Source: PLGF01 sp052139695
GTDB taxonomy: Bacteria > Verrucomicrobiota > Verrucomicrobiia > Limisphaerales > Palsa-1400
Direction of reading: 5' to 3'
Assembly: GCA_052139695.1 (NCBI GenBank)
Contig: JBKQWF010000170.1
Coordinates: 1-64,000, forward strand
Length of the DNA stretch: 64,000 nt
The translations under genes were made by a program, and so were the position numbers. Each line of letters starts with the position of its first letter. The stretch's first letter is position 1. This document shows positions 47,601-55,187 of the stretch, in pieces. The notes under the pieces were generated by a model. It worked only from the letters and a program-made list of their open reading frames with translations. It did not search any database and was not told where the DNA came from.

Positions 47601-47848
47601 GCGTTGACCGAGTACATGTAGTTCATGTTGTCCACGCCGCTCATCTGTTGCTCGATGGGCGTGGCGACGGATTGTTCAATGGTCTGGGCGTCGGCGCCGA
47701 CGTAGTCCGCTTGAATGAAAATCTCCGGCGGCACCACCTTCGGGAATTGCGCGATGGGCAGCGACACCATCGTGACCAGCCCGATGAGAACCATGATGAT
47801 CGAAATCACCATGGCGACGATCGGCCGGTTAATAAAGAACTTGGACAT
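44678..47848 (-). CDS. RND multidrug efflux permease, HAE1/AcrB family
   Basis: 1056 aa, the usual length. Starts MSKFFINRPIVAMVISI. Twelve-helix architecture with two large periplasmic loops; the proton-relay Asp pair is present in GLVVDDAIVVVE. It extrudes hydrophobic drugs, detergents or bile-type compounds with the adaptor and outer-membrane factor. 3 nt separate it from the adaptor gene. Confidence 0.97.
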   Translation of the reverse strand: MSKFFINRPIVAMVISIIMVLIGLVTMVSLPIAQFPKVVPPEIFIQADYVGADAQTIEQSVATPIEQQMSGVDNMNYMYSVNANNGLMRLFVNFDLATDPNIDQVLTQLRYAQAQSQLPRDVQNYGVTVQKSLSAPFMILSLSSPNGTRGAEFLANYAYINLSDPLSRVAGVSSVTIFGAGQYAMRIWVKPDQLAKLNITVPEIISAVNSQNAVNPAGKIGGRPTPPGQEFTYTVLAQGRLTTEDEFGSIVLRATPDGAVVRLRDVARVELSAADFDVVGRYGGKPSAILALFQLPNSNAIEAAKGVKKLMEELKTRFPSDIDYSIPIDTTKSVIEGIREIGKTFWEALALVMLVVFIFLQGWRAALIPLFAVPVSLVGTFAVFPLLGFSINTLSLFGLVLAIGLVVDDAIVVVEAVEHHIGEGMSPKAAALKAMEEVSGPVVAIALILSAVFLPTVFIPGITGRLYQQFAVTIAISVLLSAFNALTLSPALAALLLRPKQETKGPLALFFKWFNLGYSRLTDGYVGLCRALVRKSGFSLIFLGLVALAAAWFGKALPAGFLPEEDQGFLYVAIQLPFAASMDRTVAVCKQVEDLVLATPGVESCTTVAGFSLLSFTRNTYSATLWVSLKDWDQRTKPEESYTAIKANLTRKLSRVPAAMAFGFPPPAIAGVGTAGGFTMVLEDRAGKDIPFLAANVAKYMEAVRKRPEIASINTTFLPAVPQLYVNVDRDRVLKQGVDLAEVYKTLQTFMGGYFVNYFNRFGRQWQVYVEAEGDYRTRAENLGLFYVRNHNGESIPMSALTSTKDISGPEFTMRYNLYRSAQLNGTAAPGYSSAQATKALEEVFAQTMPPEMGYDYIGMSFQEQKAAQGVSPAAIFALSFLFVFLILAALYESWSLPFSVLLGTPIAVFGAFAALLSRQMVNNVFAQIGLVMLIGLAAKNAILIVEFARLEYERGKPLLEATLLGARLRLRPILMTSFAFIFGSLPLWFASGAGAVARRILGTVVIGGMLAATCVAVCLIPVTFYVVENIARRRRAAEPNAAPGLAGSALGESGS

Positions 47849-47851
47849 GGT

Positions 47852-49015
47852 CTAGTGGCTCCGCGGCCCGGCGGACGAGAGGACTGAGGCGGAAGCGAAA
47901 TTGGTCGGGCTGACGGTCAGCCCTTCCCGAATTCTCTGCAGGCCTTCGACGACGATGCGTTGCCCCGGTTGCAGGCCATGCTCGATGACCCAGAAGCTGC
48001 CGCTTCGCTCGCCCACGGTCACCGGTTGGATGTGAACTTTGTTTTCCGTGTCCACCAAGGCAACCTGGTAGGCCCCTTGCAACTCCGAAACAGCGCGTTG
48101 CGGCACCAGCAAAGCGCCCCGGTCGGTATCGAATTTTACCCGCACGCGCACGAACTGGCCGGGACGAAGCGCGCTCTCCGGGTTGGGAAAGATCGCTTCC
48201 AATCGGAGCGCTCCGGTAGTGGGGCCAATCGCCCGGTCCGGCGCGTAAATCTGGCCGGCTTGGGGATAGACGGTGCCGTCGGCCAGGATCAATTGAATCT
48301 CCAAATGCTTGAGGCGTTCCGCGCGCTCATTTTCATTGGCAAACAGTTTGGCGAATCGGATGTAGGCTTGTTCGGTGACATTGTAATAGGCCTTGATCGG
48401 GTCAACGGTAGAGACGGTCGTCAACTCCCCTGTGCCAGGTCCAACCAAGTCGCCGATCTGCCCTTTCGCGATGCTGGCGATGCCGTCGATGGGCGACACG
48501 ATCCTGGTGAAACCAAGATTCAACTGGGCCTGTTCCACTTGGGCCTTGGCCGACAAAACCGCCGCCTTGGCTTCCAAATCTGCTTGCACGGCATCGTCGT
48601 ATTCCTCCTGGCTGATGGCCCTGTCTTTGACGAGTGGAGCATAGCGTTTGACGTCCAGTTCCGTCTTGCCGAGCCGGGCCTCGGCCTGCGCCAGTTGGCC
48701 TTTGGCCTGATCAAGCACGGCTTGGAAGGGACGCGGATCAATCTGAAACAGAAGGTCGCCCTTCTTGATGGCGTCGCCTTCGCGGTAATCTTGCGTCAGC
48801 AAATAGCCGGTGACTTGCGCCCGAATGGTGGCATTGACCAACCCGTCCAGCGTGCCAATCCACTCGTGATAAATCGGCACATCGGCCTGCGTGACGGCGG
48901 CCACCTCGGCGGACGGCGGCGGCGGCGCGGCGGGCGGCTTATGCTTGCAGCCGGCGAAGAAAAACACGGCGACCGCCAGCAGGATGTCTGTCTGACATTT
49001 TCTTGGTAGGTTCAT
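47852..49015 (-). CDS. RND efflux periplasmic adaptor (MFP), lipoprotein
   Basis: 387 aa with a lipoprotein signal ending FFFAGC (Cys at about 23). Domains in order: N-terminal membrane-proximal part, lipoyl/hairpin (ATIRAQVTGYLLTQDYREGD split by a long coiled coil about 95-165), beta-barrel and C-terminal barrel. Links pump and outer-membrane factor. GAGGT 7 nt upstream of the ATG is the ribosome site. Confidence 0.95.
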   Translation of the reverse strand: MNLPRKCQTDILLAVAVFFFAGCKHKPPAAPPPPSAEVAAVTQADVPIYHEWIGTLDGLVNATIRAQVTGYLLTQDYREGDAIKKGDLLFQIDPRPFQAVLDQAKGQLAQAEARLGKTELDVKRYAPLVKDRAISQEEYDDAVQADLEAKAAVLSAKAQVEQAQLNLGFTRIVSPIDGIASIAKGQIGDLVGPGTGELTTVSTVDPIKAYYNVTEQAYIRFAKLFANENERAERLKHLEIQLILADGTVYPQAGQIYAPDRAIGPTTGALRLEAIFPNPESALRPGQFVRVRVKFDTDRGALLVPQRAVSELQGAYQVALVDTENKVHIQPVTVGERSGSFWVIEHGLQPGQRIVVEGLQRIREGLTVSPTNFASASVLSSAGPRSH

Positions 49016-49091
49016 TGAAGTTACCTCGCGCTATTTGGCCGCCTGGGAATGGGCTCCTTTATGATTTGATGTCTGCATATTGTCATTCTGT

Positions 49092-49424
49092 TTAACGAAA
49101 TCCTCCCGCAACGTAGATCGACTCGCCGGTGATCCACCCGGAATCCGGCGAAGCGAGGAAGACGACGACCGGAGCGATGTCCTCCGGCTGGCCGATGCGC
49201 CCCAGAGGCGTGGCTTCAGCAAAAGCCTTGAATCGATCGACCAACCCCGCCGCGTGCGTGCCCTCCGTTTCAACTGGACCTGGATTGACCGAGTTAACGC
49301 GGATTTTTCGTTGGCCGAGTTCTTTCGCGAAGGTGCGAGTCAAGCCGTCCACCGCGGATTTGGGCTTGGAAGCGCCGGTGACGACGGCAACCTTGCCGCT
49401 AAGTTTGTTGGATCGATTGGACAT
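49092..49424 (-). pseudogene. SDR oxidoreductase with internal in-frame deletion
   Basis: 110 codons. LSGKVAVVTGASK is the cofactor-binding start of a short-chain dehydrogenase; it is joined directly to KSAVDGLTRTFAKEL and IRVNSVNPGPVETEG, the region that follows the catalytic YxxxK. About 130-150 residues, including the NAG motif, catalytic Ser and Tyr, are missing. The joint lies at an ASK tripeptide, which also occurs in the usual YSASK motif, so deletion between short direct repeats is a likely cause. Frame, start and GGAAGAAAGAGA site are intact. Confidence 0.8.
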
Positions 49425-49983
49425 TTTTGTCTCTTTCTTCCTGATGGTGACCCGACCGAAGAATCAGGCGAAAAGGCATCCGGGCCGTGGCTTTCAACTG
49501 CTTCCAAGAGCGCGAAAGTTCTTCGGACAATTCGGTATCGATCCGGTATTCGCAATCCAAACACAGTATCGCTGGCGTGGAAAACAACGGGCGTTCCGAA
49601 TCATTGGCAATAAACGTTGCTTCAAATTGTTCTTGAGCTTGCGCGCTGGCGGCATCCAGCAGGAACCGCAACCGCAGGCGGCCCTGGCGAACGCTGAGAT
49701 AGAGGACGCTTGCCACCGTCTCCCTCTCTTCACCCGCGCGCACAATAAGCGCTGGCACTGGAGGCCCGGGATGAGGTTGCCTGGGTCCCGCCAGGGCGTG
49801 ACCGTAAGAGATTTGAATTTGCGACAGCCGCTCCACCAGCGGCTGGAAGCAGGCGGGCCAGATTTCCCACGAGGGTTGAGCCAATTCCAGCAGGAACGTT
49901 GCCCGCGGCGGCGGTGGCGCTTCCGCCTCGGCCCGCGCGAGACGCCAGCGCAAAAGTTGTTCAATGGTTAGTTTGGGTTTCAT
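49399..49983 (-). CDS. Unknown protein coupled to ECF sigma factor
   Basis: 194 aa, overlaps the sigma gene by 23 nt upstream and the SDR remnant by 26 nt downstream. No family recognised. No membrane helix or signal. Parts such as LLRWRLARAEAEAPPPPRATFLLEL (two parts: LLRWRLARAEAEAPPPPR, ATFLLEL) suggest a soluble alpha/beta protein; a repeated pattern of Leu/Arg strands (LYLSVRQGRLRLRFLL) is visible. It sits where an anti-sigma or co-regulator gene is often found, but it has no zinc-binding motif or transmembrane anchor of a typical anti-sigma factor. Confidence 0.65.
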   Translation of the reverse strand: MKPKLTIEQLLRWRLARAEAEAPPPPRATFLLELAQPSWEIWPACFQPLVERLSQIQISYGHALAGPRQPHPGPPVPALIVRAGEERETVASVLYLSVRQGRLRLRFLLDAASAQAQEQFEATFIANDSERPLFSTPAILCLDCEYRIDTELSEELSRSWKQLKATARMPFRLILRSGHHQEERDKNVQSIQQT

Positions 49984-50917
49984 TCTGTTCTTTTCGGTCG
50001 GCAGCGCAGGCCGGTTCTTGCAAATGCTGCTTCATTTCCCGCATGGCCGCGCGCACCCGGGCGCTGATGGTTTGCTCTGTGCGGTTGTAGCGCCGCCCGA
50101 TCTCGGCACAGGATTCCCCGGCAAGCAAACGCGACACGAGGATGTCGCGCATGAGTGGTGTCAAGCGGTTCAGTGCCTCATCAATATCAATTGCCAGGAC
50201 CCTCTGTTGCTCTTCGTTTAGAACGCTCAAATCTGGCACCATGTCCGCCAACTTGGTTGTTTCTCCGTCCTCGTTCTCAAAGGTGGCGTCCAGCGACGCC
50301 ATTCGATGCTCCGCCAATGGTCCAGCCCGCCTCGCGGAACGATTTGAATCGCGCCAGATGTTTGTCGCGACAGTCGTCAGAAAGGCCGGAAAATTTCCTC
50401 CAGGCTTAAGGGTGGTGCGCGCTCGCAACACTCGGCGCCAGGCCTCTTGCGCGAGGTCGTTCGCTTTTTGATGGTTGAGCGCCAGCAACTGACACCGCGC
50501 AAAGAGGGGTTTCCAGTAGCGGTTGGCCAGCACGTCCAGGGCCGGCACGTCTGGCGGGTCGCGCCGGACCGCCGCAACCAGCCAGACATCCGGCCAGGCA
50601 TCCTTATTGCGGAGTTGGTCCCACTCAGGCAAGAGCGCGACCGACGGTTCGCGCGCGAGGGCTTCCCCAATCAGCCGGCGCGCCTCGGCCGTTTCACCAC
50701 ACTCCAACCCCAGGACAACTGTCGCTCGAAGAGCCTCCAGCCGGACCGGATTTGATTCGCCCTCGGCCTCAGTCTTCAAGGCCTGCAATGCCAGTTCAAA
50801 CGCGTTACGGAAGCATCGTTCAGCCTGGGATTCGTCTCCCTCTCTGCGCGCCTGCGCGCCAGAATAGCCTAAACCAGCCGCATCCCGCATCAGGATGTCA
50901 AAGTCGTATGTTAGCAT
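49961..50917 (-). CDS. ECF-type sigma factor with TPR-like N-terminal domain
   Basis: 318 aa from ATG 50917, chosen for GGGGGA 3-5 nt upstream; a frame extends to 51094. Residues about 10-95 look like TPR-type helices (SQAERCFRNAFELALQALK, RRLIGEALAREPS). Sigma region 2 is about 130-200 (LALNHQKANDLAQEAWRRVLR) and region 4 about 245-300 (LTPLMRDILVSRLLAGESCAEIGRRYNRTEQTIS, quoted in parts: LTPLMRDILVSRLLAGES, CAEIGRRYNRTEQTIS). Head of a long minus-strand gene run with efflux, DedA, kinase and Mla genes, so it could be the run's regulator. Promoter target not identified. Confidence 0.8.
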   Translation of the reverse strand: MLTYDFDILMRDAAGLGYSGAQARREGDESQAERCFRNAFELALQALKTEAEGESNPVRLEALRATVVLGLECGETAEARRLIGEALAREPSVALLPEWDQLRNKDAWPDVWLVAAVRRDPPDVPALDVLANRYWKPLFARCQLLALNHQKANDLAQEAWRRVLRARTTLKPGGNFPAFLTTVATNIWRDSNRSARRAGPLAEHRMASLDATFENEDGETTKLADMVPDLSVLNEEQQRVLAIDIDEALNRLTPLMRDILVSRLLAGESCAEIGRRYNRTEQTISARVRAAMREMKQHLQEPACAADRKEQNETQTNH

Positions 50918-51178
50918 GTTCCCCCAGCAAAGTACGGAATCCGGCAGCACGCGCGGGCCCATCGGCAGGCGCGTCACAACGGTATCCAACATAAGGGCGA
51001 TGGGAGCCGATGCCGCCATATCAAAAGGAATTCGGACAACCCGCCCAATAAGACAACGATGCATCCACGTTACATCATTACGCTGATCGAGCAAGAGATG
51101 AAAAGCAGTTCAACAGTTCAACCGGTCCCTCGTTCCCCAGGCCAAACCAAGGATAGCAGTGGGGATGTTGAAAACGGG
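50918..51178. other. Intergenic region between sigma factor and monooxygenase genes
   Basis: 261 nt. A convergent-free spacer upstream of the sigma gene; no confident promoter or gene was found. The upstream in-frame extension of the sigma factor (to 51094) lacks support. Confidence 0.4.
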
Positions 51179-52498
51179 CTAGAACTGTTTGAGGAGATGG
51201 TTCAGGTCATCTCCCGTAGCGGGCAGGCTCTGGAGGATGGACCCAAAATAAGGACGTGCCCAGGAAGGAAATGAGCGAGGCGGATGCCCTTGGTCTTCCG
51301 CTCCAAAGATGGAAGCGAAATGGCGTCGCGCCCAGGACGAAAAGGTGTGCGATCGTTCCGTGAGATCATCCAATCCCAGCAGTCGCTTCCATTCCTCGCC
51401 GTGGACGCGGTCGTAGATCTGGAGCGCCTCCATGCCGGCTTCGCGGCGCAAGATGGATTTGATCCTGTCGGCCAGGTCTGCTCCCTCAAGCAGACCGCGG
51501 TTCATGCTTTGCATGCCGGCGGGGCTGGTTTGATGGGCGGAATCGCCCGCCAGCCAGCAACGTCCCTGGCCAAATTTCGACGCCATTTGGCGCTCAAATT
51601 GAACGTACGCAATCCAGTTCATCTCACGGAAGCTCCTGGCTGGAAACCAAGGGGCTCGCTTCGCCAGGAAATCGCCTAGGTCATCCGTGCTGTCCAAGGC
51701 CCTGCGCTCCCGGATGCTGATGAGGGGCTCGCGGTCTTTTCGCGGGTATCTGGATTGCGCTCTGGGCGGAACGATTTGAAAACTCCAGCGACACTTGTTT
51801 TCGGCCACCGGCCAGAGGGCGCTGATCCCGGATTTGTTGAGAACCAATTTCATGACGTGGTCCACCGGTTCGACCGTTTCCAGTTCATAAACGGCGAAGA
51901 GTTGGGGCGCGCCCATCGGAACGGCGCGAATATCCATTTGCTGGCGAACTGCCGAATGATGGCCGTCAGCGCCGATCACGAAATCAGCCTCGAGGGTGAT
52001 GCGTTCCCCGACGGCGTTGGCAAACATGGGGAGGCTGTAATCGCGTTCGAATAACTCCAGATTCTCGATCCAGGCCTCCAGGCCGTTGTCGCGCGGCTTG
52101 ATTTTGAGCAGCCGACGGTTCCACTCGATTTTGCAGCCGGCTTTGCGAAGCCGTTGTTCGAGCAAATTCTCCAGCATGGATTGGTCCAGGACCACGATGC
52201 AAGGGTAGCGGCCCGGAAGGCGGGAAAAGTCGAGCTCGGCGCGGCGTTCATGGCCTGCAAAGATGCTTGCCATTTTCACGCGGCGGCCCAGTTGCGTGAC
52301 CTCGTCCGCCAGATCGACGCGTTCCAGAAGGTCGAGACTGGCCGAATGCAGGACGCAAGCGTAACTGTGGGCGGCGGTGCGCGATTCCTGGTCTATGATG
52401 CGGGTCGGCACGCCGTGCCGGGTCAATAGAAGCGCGGTCAACATGCCGACCGGGCCGGCCCCAACCACCAAGACTTCGGTTTTAGGGATGTTTGGCAT
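51179..52498 (-). CDS. FAD-dependent aromatic-ring monooxygenase
   Basis: 439 aa of the PHBH/phenol 2-monooxygenase-like fold. FAD binding: VVGAGPVGMLTALLL (about 11-25); the DG motif in VIGADGHHSAVR (about 174-185); the GD motif in WLAGDSAHQTSPAGM (about 318-332). Reaction would be NAD(P)H-dependent hydroxylation of an aromatic or polyketide-like substrate. The C-terminal thioredoxin-like domain of larger phenol hydroxylases is absent. No adjacent partner enzyme; expressed alone or from an unseen promoter. Confidence 0.9.
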   Translation of the reverse strand: MPNIPKTEVLVVGAGPVGMLTALLLTRHGVPTRIIDQESRTAAHSYACVLHSASLDLLERVDLADEVTQLGRRVKMASIFAGHERRAELDFSRLPGRYPCIVVLDQSMLENLLEQRLRKAGCKIEWNRRLLKIKPRDNGLEAWIENLELFERDYSLPMFANAVGERITLEADFVIGADGHHSAVRQQMDIRAVPMGAPQLFAVYELETVEPVDHVMKLVLNKSGISALWPVAENKCRWSFQIVPPRAQSRYPRKDREPLISIRERRALDSTDDLGDFLAKRAPWFPARSFREMNWIAYVQFERQMASKFGQGRCWLAGDSAHQTSPAGMQSMNRGLLEGADLADRIKSILRREAGMEALQIYDRVHGEEWKRLLGLDDLTERSHTFSSWARRHFASIFGAEDQGHPPRSFPSWARPYFGSILQSLPATGDDLNHLLKQF

Positions 52499-52518
52499 AC
52501 AAGAGCAACACCTAAAGC

Positions 52519-52541
52519 CTGTTCAAAAACCTTCGGTAGGT
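52519..52541 (+). repeat. 23-bp dispersed repeat, copy 2
   Basis: CCTGTTCAAAAACCTTCGG followed by TAGG. Inverted relative to copy 1 at 142-164, one mismatch. Next to a decayed small gene. Confidence 0.6.
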
Positions 52542-52610
52542 TTCACATCTTGACGCATTCTTGTTTTCATGGGCGCGCATGGAAACAATGGAACGTTCTC
52601 CAAGACCGCG

Positions 52611-52734
52611 ATGGTTCGCAACGGCAAAATTGCCCGCCTCCCGCTGGCCACCTGCGCCTCCAAAACGGCGAGATGGCCCTGGACCTCCTCTCCTGGCTCA
52701 AGCAGCTCCCGGAAATCCAGGCCAAGAAAAACAG
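52611..52734 (+). pseudogene. Frameshifted small 'KIARLP' protein remnant
   Basis: MVRNGKIARLP is read in one frame from 52611; the next part, RLQNGEMALDLLSWLKQLPEIQ, quoted as RLQNGEMALDLLSW and LKQLPEIQ, is read in another frame from about 52650. Together they resemble the start of a small protein commonly seen in verrucomicrobial genomes (NGKIARLP ... LN.RL..GE....L..WLN.LPE.Q). No intact copy in the window. The family name is from memory, so treat with care. Confidence 0.55.
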
Positions 52735-53030
52735 GACCGCATCCGTCGAATGCTTGGCATCGGTGAGGAGTACGGCCCCGGCGCCGCCCCGGAAAGCCTG
52801 CTTCCACCGAAACCCGAACCCAATTGAACTAAATTGAACCAAATTGAGCCTCCGCTACCCCCTGGGGGGGGCCGCCGCGCCCCGCCGCGATGCCCTTGCT
52901 CTCTCTTTTCCCAATTTTGTCCCGCGTCCCGCGCGGAAATCGCGCTTGACAAAGCGGGTCTCGCCTGACAGCCTCACCCCACATCCCGTAAAGTAATTGT
53001 CCATAGTCACACATAACCGTTGGCAACTTT

Positions 53031-55172
53031 ATGAAGAACTCATCGTTCCTGCTTGGTCAATCCACAAAACAAAGATCCTTGGCGCCGCAAGGTGGCCGAC
53101 CGGCTAGGCTGACTCGTTTCAGCGTCCTCCTGGGACTGGCTCTGGCTTCCATGGCCGGTTTGCATGCCCAAACCGGGCCGTTCAGTCCGAGCGACTGGCC
53201 GGCCTCCATCGACACCAACTCGATCGTGGACTATTGCGTGCTCGACCCGAACGCAACTTTTAACGCCCCGCCCGGCTGGAACAACGTTTTGTCCCTGGCC
53301 GGCGGCGGCGACCAAACGTTCACTGGGATTACACTCGACGGCCTCTTTGGCGACCAAACGACCGCCACGTATCTCAACATAGCGGACCCCAATGATGCGA
53401 ACTTTGCCAATATTCCTGTCATTGATATTTTGCTGCAGGTGTACGGAAACGGGTTTCTCTACACGAGCTCTGGCAGTGGAGTGGGTGTCAGCTTTCTCGA
53501 GGGCCAAGTTGGGTATTTGACCGGCGCCAGCGCCGGGACCTTCCCGCCGGGCGAGGACAACAGCCAATGGAATTGGGTTTTGTTCGAGATCACCAACTCC
53601 ATCGACGCCGCCACTGGCTTTCGCTACGTCGGCGACACTTCGTATTCAGTAACGGCCGGCGGGCAGTTCGGCGGGGTCAATGGCGGGACGCTCCGCTGGC
53701 AGGGCGTCGGTCCCGGAGTAGCCATTCGCGCGGCCGCCTTCGGGCCGCAAGGGGCCTTCGGGACCACCAACCAGATCAACGTCTTTGCCTCTGGTTCGGT
53801 CTGCGCGCCGGAGCCGCCGGTCAATTTGACCTATGTTGATTTCAACCAGAAGATTACGAATTACCTCACAGTCGTCAATGACAGCAGCCTCGGTGAAACC
53901 TATAGCCTGCAAAGCGGCGTGGGGCCTCCGGGCGACCTCCGCACCGCCATTCAGTCCACCAGCGGGCTGATGAATTTTGCCATTCTGAGCAATTATTTGG
54001 GGCTGCCTTGCAACACACCGCGCACCATGGAGGTGGGCATTGAGTTTTATGATGATCCGGCGCTGGCCGGGACAACTTTTGGCCCCTCCCAGTACGCCAC
54101 TGACGCTCAGGGAGACCTGGCCGCTTTTAACGGCACTGTTTATACCATGACGGGAAGCGGGCTCTGGTTGAAAGTGGCTTTCTTCATCCCGAGCGTGGAT
54201 CTGGAAGGGGTGGGCACGGCGCCACTGACCGGCGGCCCGACCCTGGCCATTAACGGGACCGCTCCCTATATGGACCGGGTGGAGATCGGGGTTGTTCGGG
54301 CGGGAACGAACGCCCTCGCCGGGCTGACGCCCGACCCGGACTATTATATGAACCCGCTGATCTGCGAAACCAATTACGGCTACTACGCCGAGTGGGACCC
54401 GCACGATGGCGTGACCAACAACCTGGATGTCGGCAGTTCCGGAGGCGACCAGAACATGGTGGTGCAGATGGCGGGCCCGAGCGACGACCAGCGTCTGGCG
54501 GAAGCTCCGGCGCCAGGCTCCGGCAATAACAACATCCAGTTTGCGCTGCAGAACAATGTCTTTGGCCCCAGCCTGCAGGATAATGCCCGTGTGTCTATGT
54601 TGCTGACCTATTACGATGATCCGGCCCTGGTTGGCGCCACGCTCGGTCCCAATGCCTACCAAACTTTCATCGGCACCGGGATTTCAAGCATCGTGGGCGC
54701 TCCCGCTCCGCCGTACAATGTGGTCGTCACCCTGGCGGGAACCGGCCAGTGGAAGGACGCCTACTTCGAGTTGCCCAACGTGAATTTCATGGGAGTCAAC
54801 CAAGGGCCGCAGGCGGTGTGCCGCTTCGAAACGGGCCGTCCGCCGGGCACGAGCACGCCTGCCGTGATTTATGTCTCGCGGATTCGCTATGACGTCATCC
54901 GCCCGTGCGGCCCTTTCGAGGGCATTAACATGCTGCAATCGATGAGCATCACCAACACGAGCACAAACCTGAATGTCAATTGGTTCGGAACCGCCACGCT
55001 GCAATCGGCTCCGGCCCTGACCGGTCCTTTCAACAACGCCGTTTCCGTGACGAACACCTTGACCAACAGTTACGCGCCGACGGCGACCAATAATGCCCAA
55101 TTGTTCCGGCTGCTCTATCCCGCCTATCCTTCGTATCTGAGCTCAAATCCCATTTTCAGCACGACCCCATAA
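53031..55172 (+). CDS. Large secreted protein of unknown function with internal repeat and C-terminal FRL module
   Basis: 713 aa with a Sec signal (RFSVLLGLALASMAGLHAQ). No known domain seen. Two internal repeats start with YDDPALAGTTFGPSQY (about 345-420) and YYDDPALVGATLGPNAY (about 525-600), each followed by a GSGLWLK/GTGQWKD and a F.P.V(D/N) segment, so a tandem beta domain is likely. The last ~65 residues (NVNWFGTATLQSAPALTGPF...LFRLLYP) match the C-terminal module of the 18.5-29.9 kb cluster. It shares an operon with the next gene (15 nt gap, AAGG site). Confidence 0.7.
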   Translation: MKNSSFLLGQSTKQRSLAPQGGRPARLTRFSVLLGLALASMAGLHAQTGPFSPSDWPASIDTNSIVDYCVLDPNATFNAPPGWNNVLSLAGGGDQTFTGITLDGLFGDQTTATYLNIADPNDANFANIPVIDILLQVYGNGFLYTSSGSGVGVSFLEGQVGYLTGASAGTFPPGEDNSQWNWVLFEITNSIDAATGFRYVGDTSYSVTAGGQFGGVNGGTLRWQGVGPGVAIRAAAFGPQGAFGTTNQINVFASGSVCAPEPPVNLTYVDFNQKITNYLTVVNDSSLGETYSLQSGVGPPGDLRTAIQSTSGLMNFAILSNYLGLPCNTPRTMEVGIEFYDDPALAGTTFGPSQYATDAQGDLAAFNGTVYTMTGSGLWLKVAFFIPSVDLEGVGTAPLTGGPTLAINGTAPYMDRVEIGVVRAGTNALAGLTPDPDYYMNPLICETNYGYYAEWDPHDGVTNNLDVGSSGGDQNMVVQMAGPSDDQRLAEAPAPGSGNNNIQFALQNNVFGPSLQDNARVSMLLTYYDDPALVGATLGPNAYQTFIGTGISSIVGAPAPPYNVVVTLAGTGQWKDAYFELPNVNFMGVNQGPQAVCRFETGRPPGTSTPAVIYVSRIRYDVIRPCGPFEGINMLQSMSITNTSTNLNVNWFGTATLQSAPALTGPFNNAVSVTNTLTNSYAPTATNNAQLFRLLYPAYPSYLSSNPIFSTTP

Positions 55173-55187
55173 ATCTCATAAGGGTGC

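Larger units (their letters stand above)
52499..53030. other. Intergenic region with repeat copy and gene remnant
   Basis: 532 nt. It holds the second copy of the 23-bp repeat (52519-52541) and a frameshifted remnant of a small protein gene (52611-52734). The rest is GC-rich and shows no gene. A TTGACA at 52946-52951 has no -10 box at suitable distance. Confidence 0.5.

Noticed and set aside
50918..51094. Upstream extension of the sigma factor to 51094
   Set aside because: Residues before ATG 50917 have no domain character and the internal ATG has a good GGGGGA site.
52946..52951. TTGACA as promoter of the 53031 gene
   Set aside because: No -10-like hexamer at 16-18 nt; the position expected reads CAGCCT.
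53646..54662. 338-codon minus-strand frame in the secreted-protein gene
   Set aside because: Opposite a gene with signal peptide, repeats and a known C-terminal module; no independent support.
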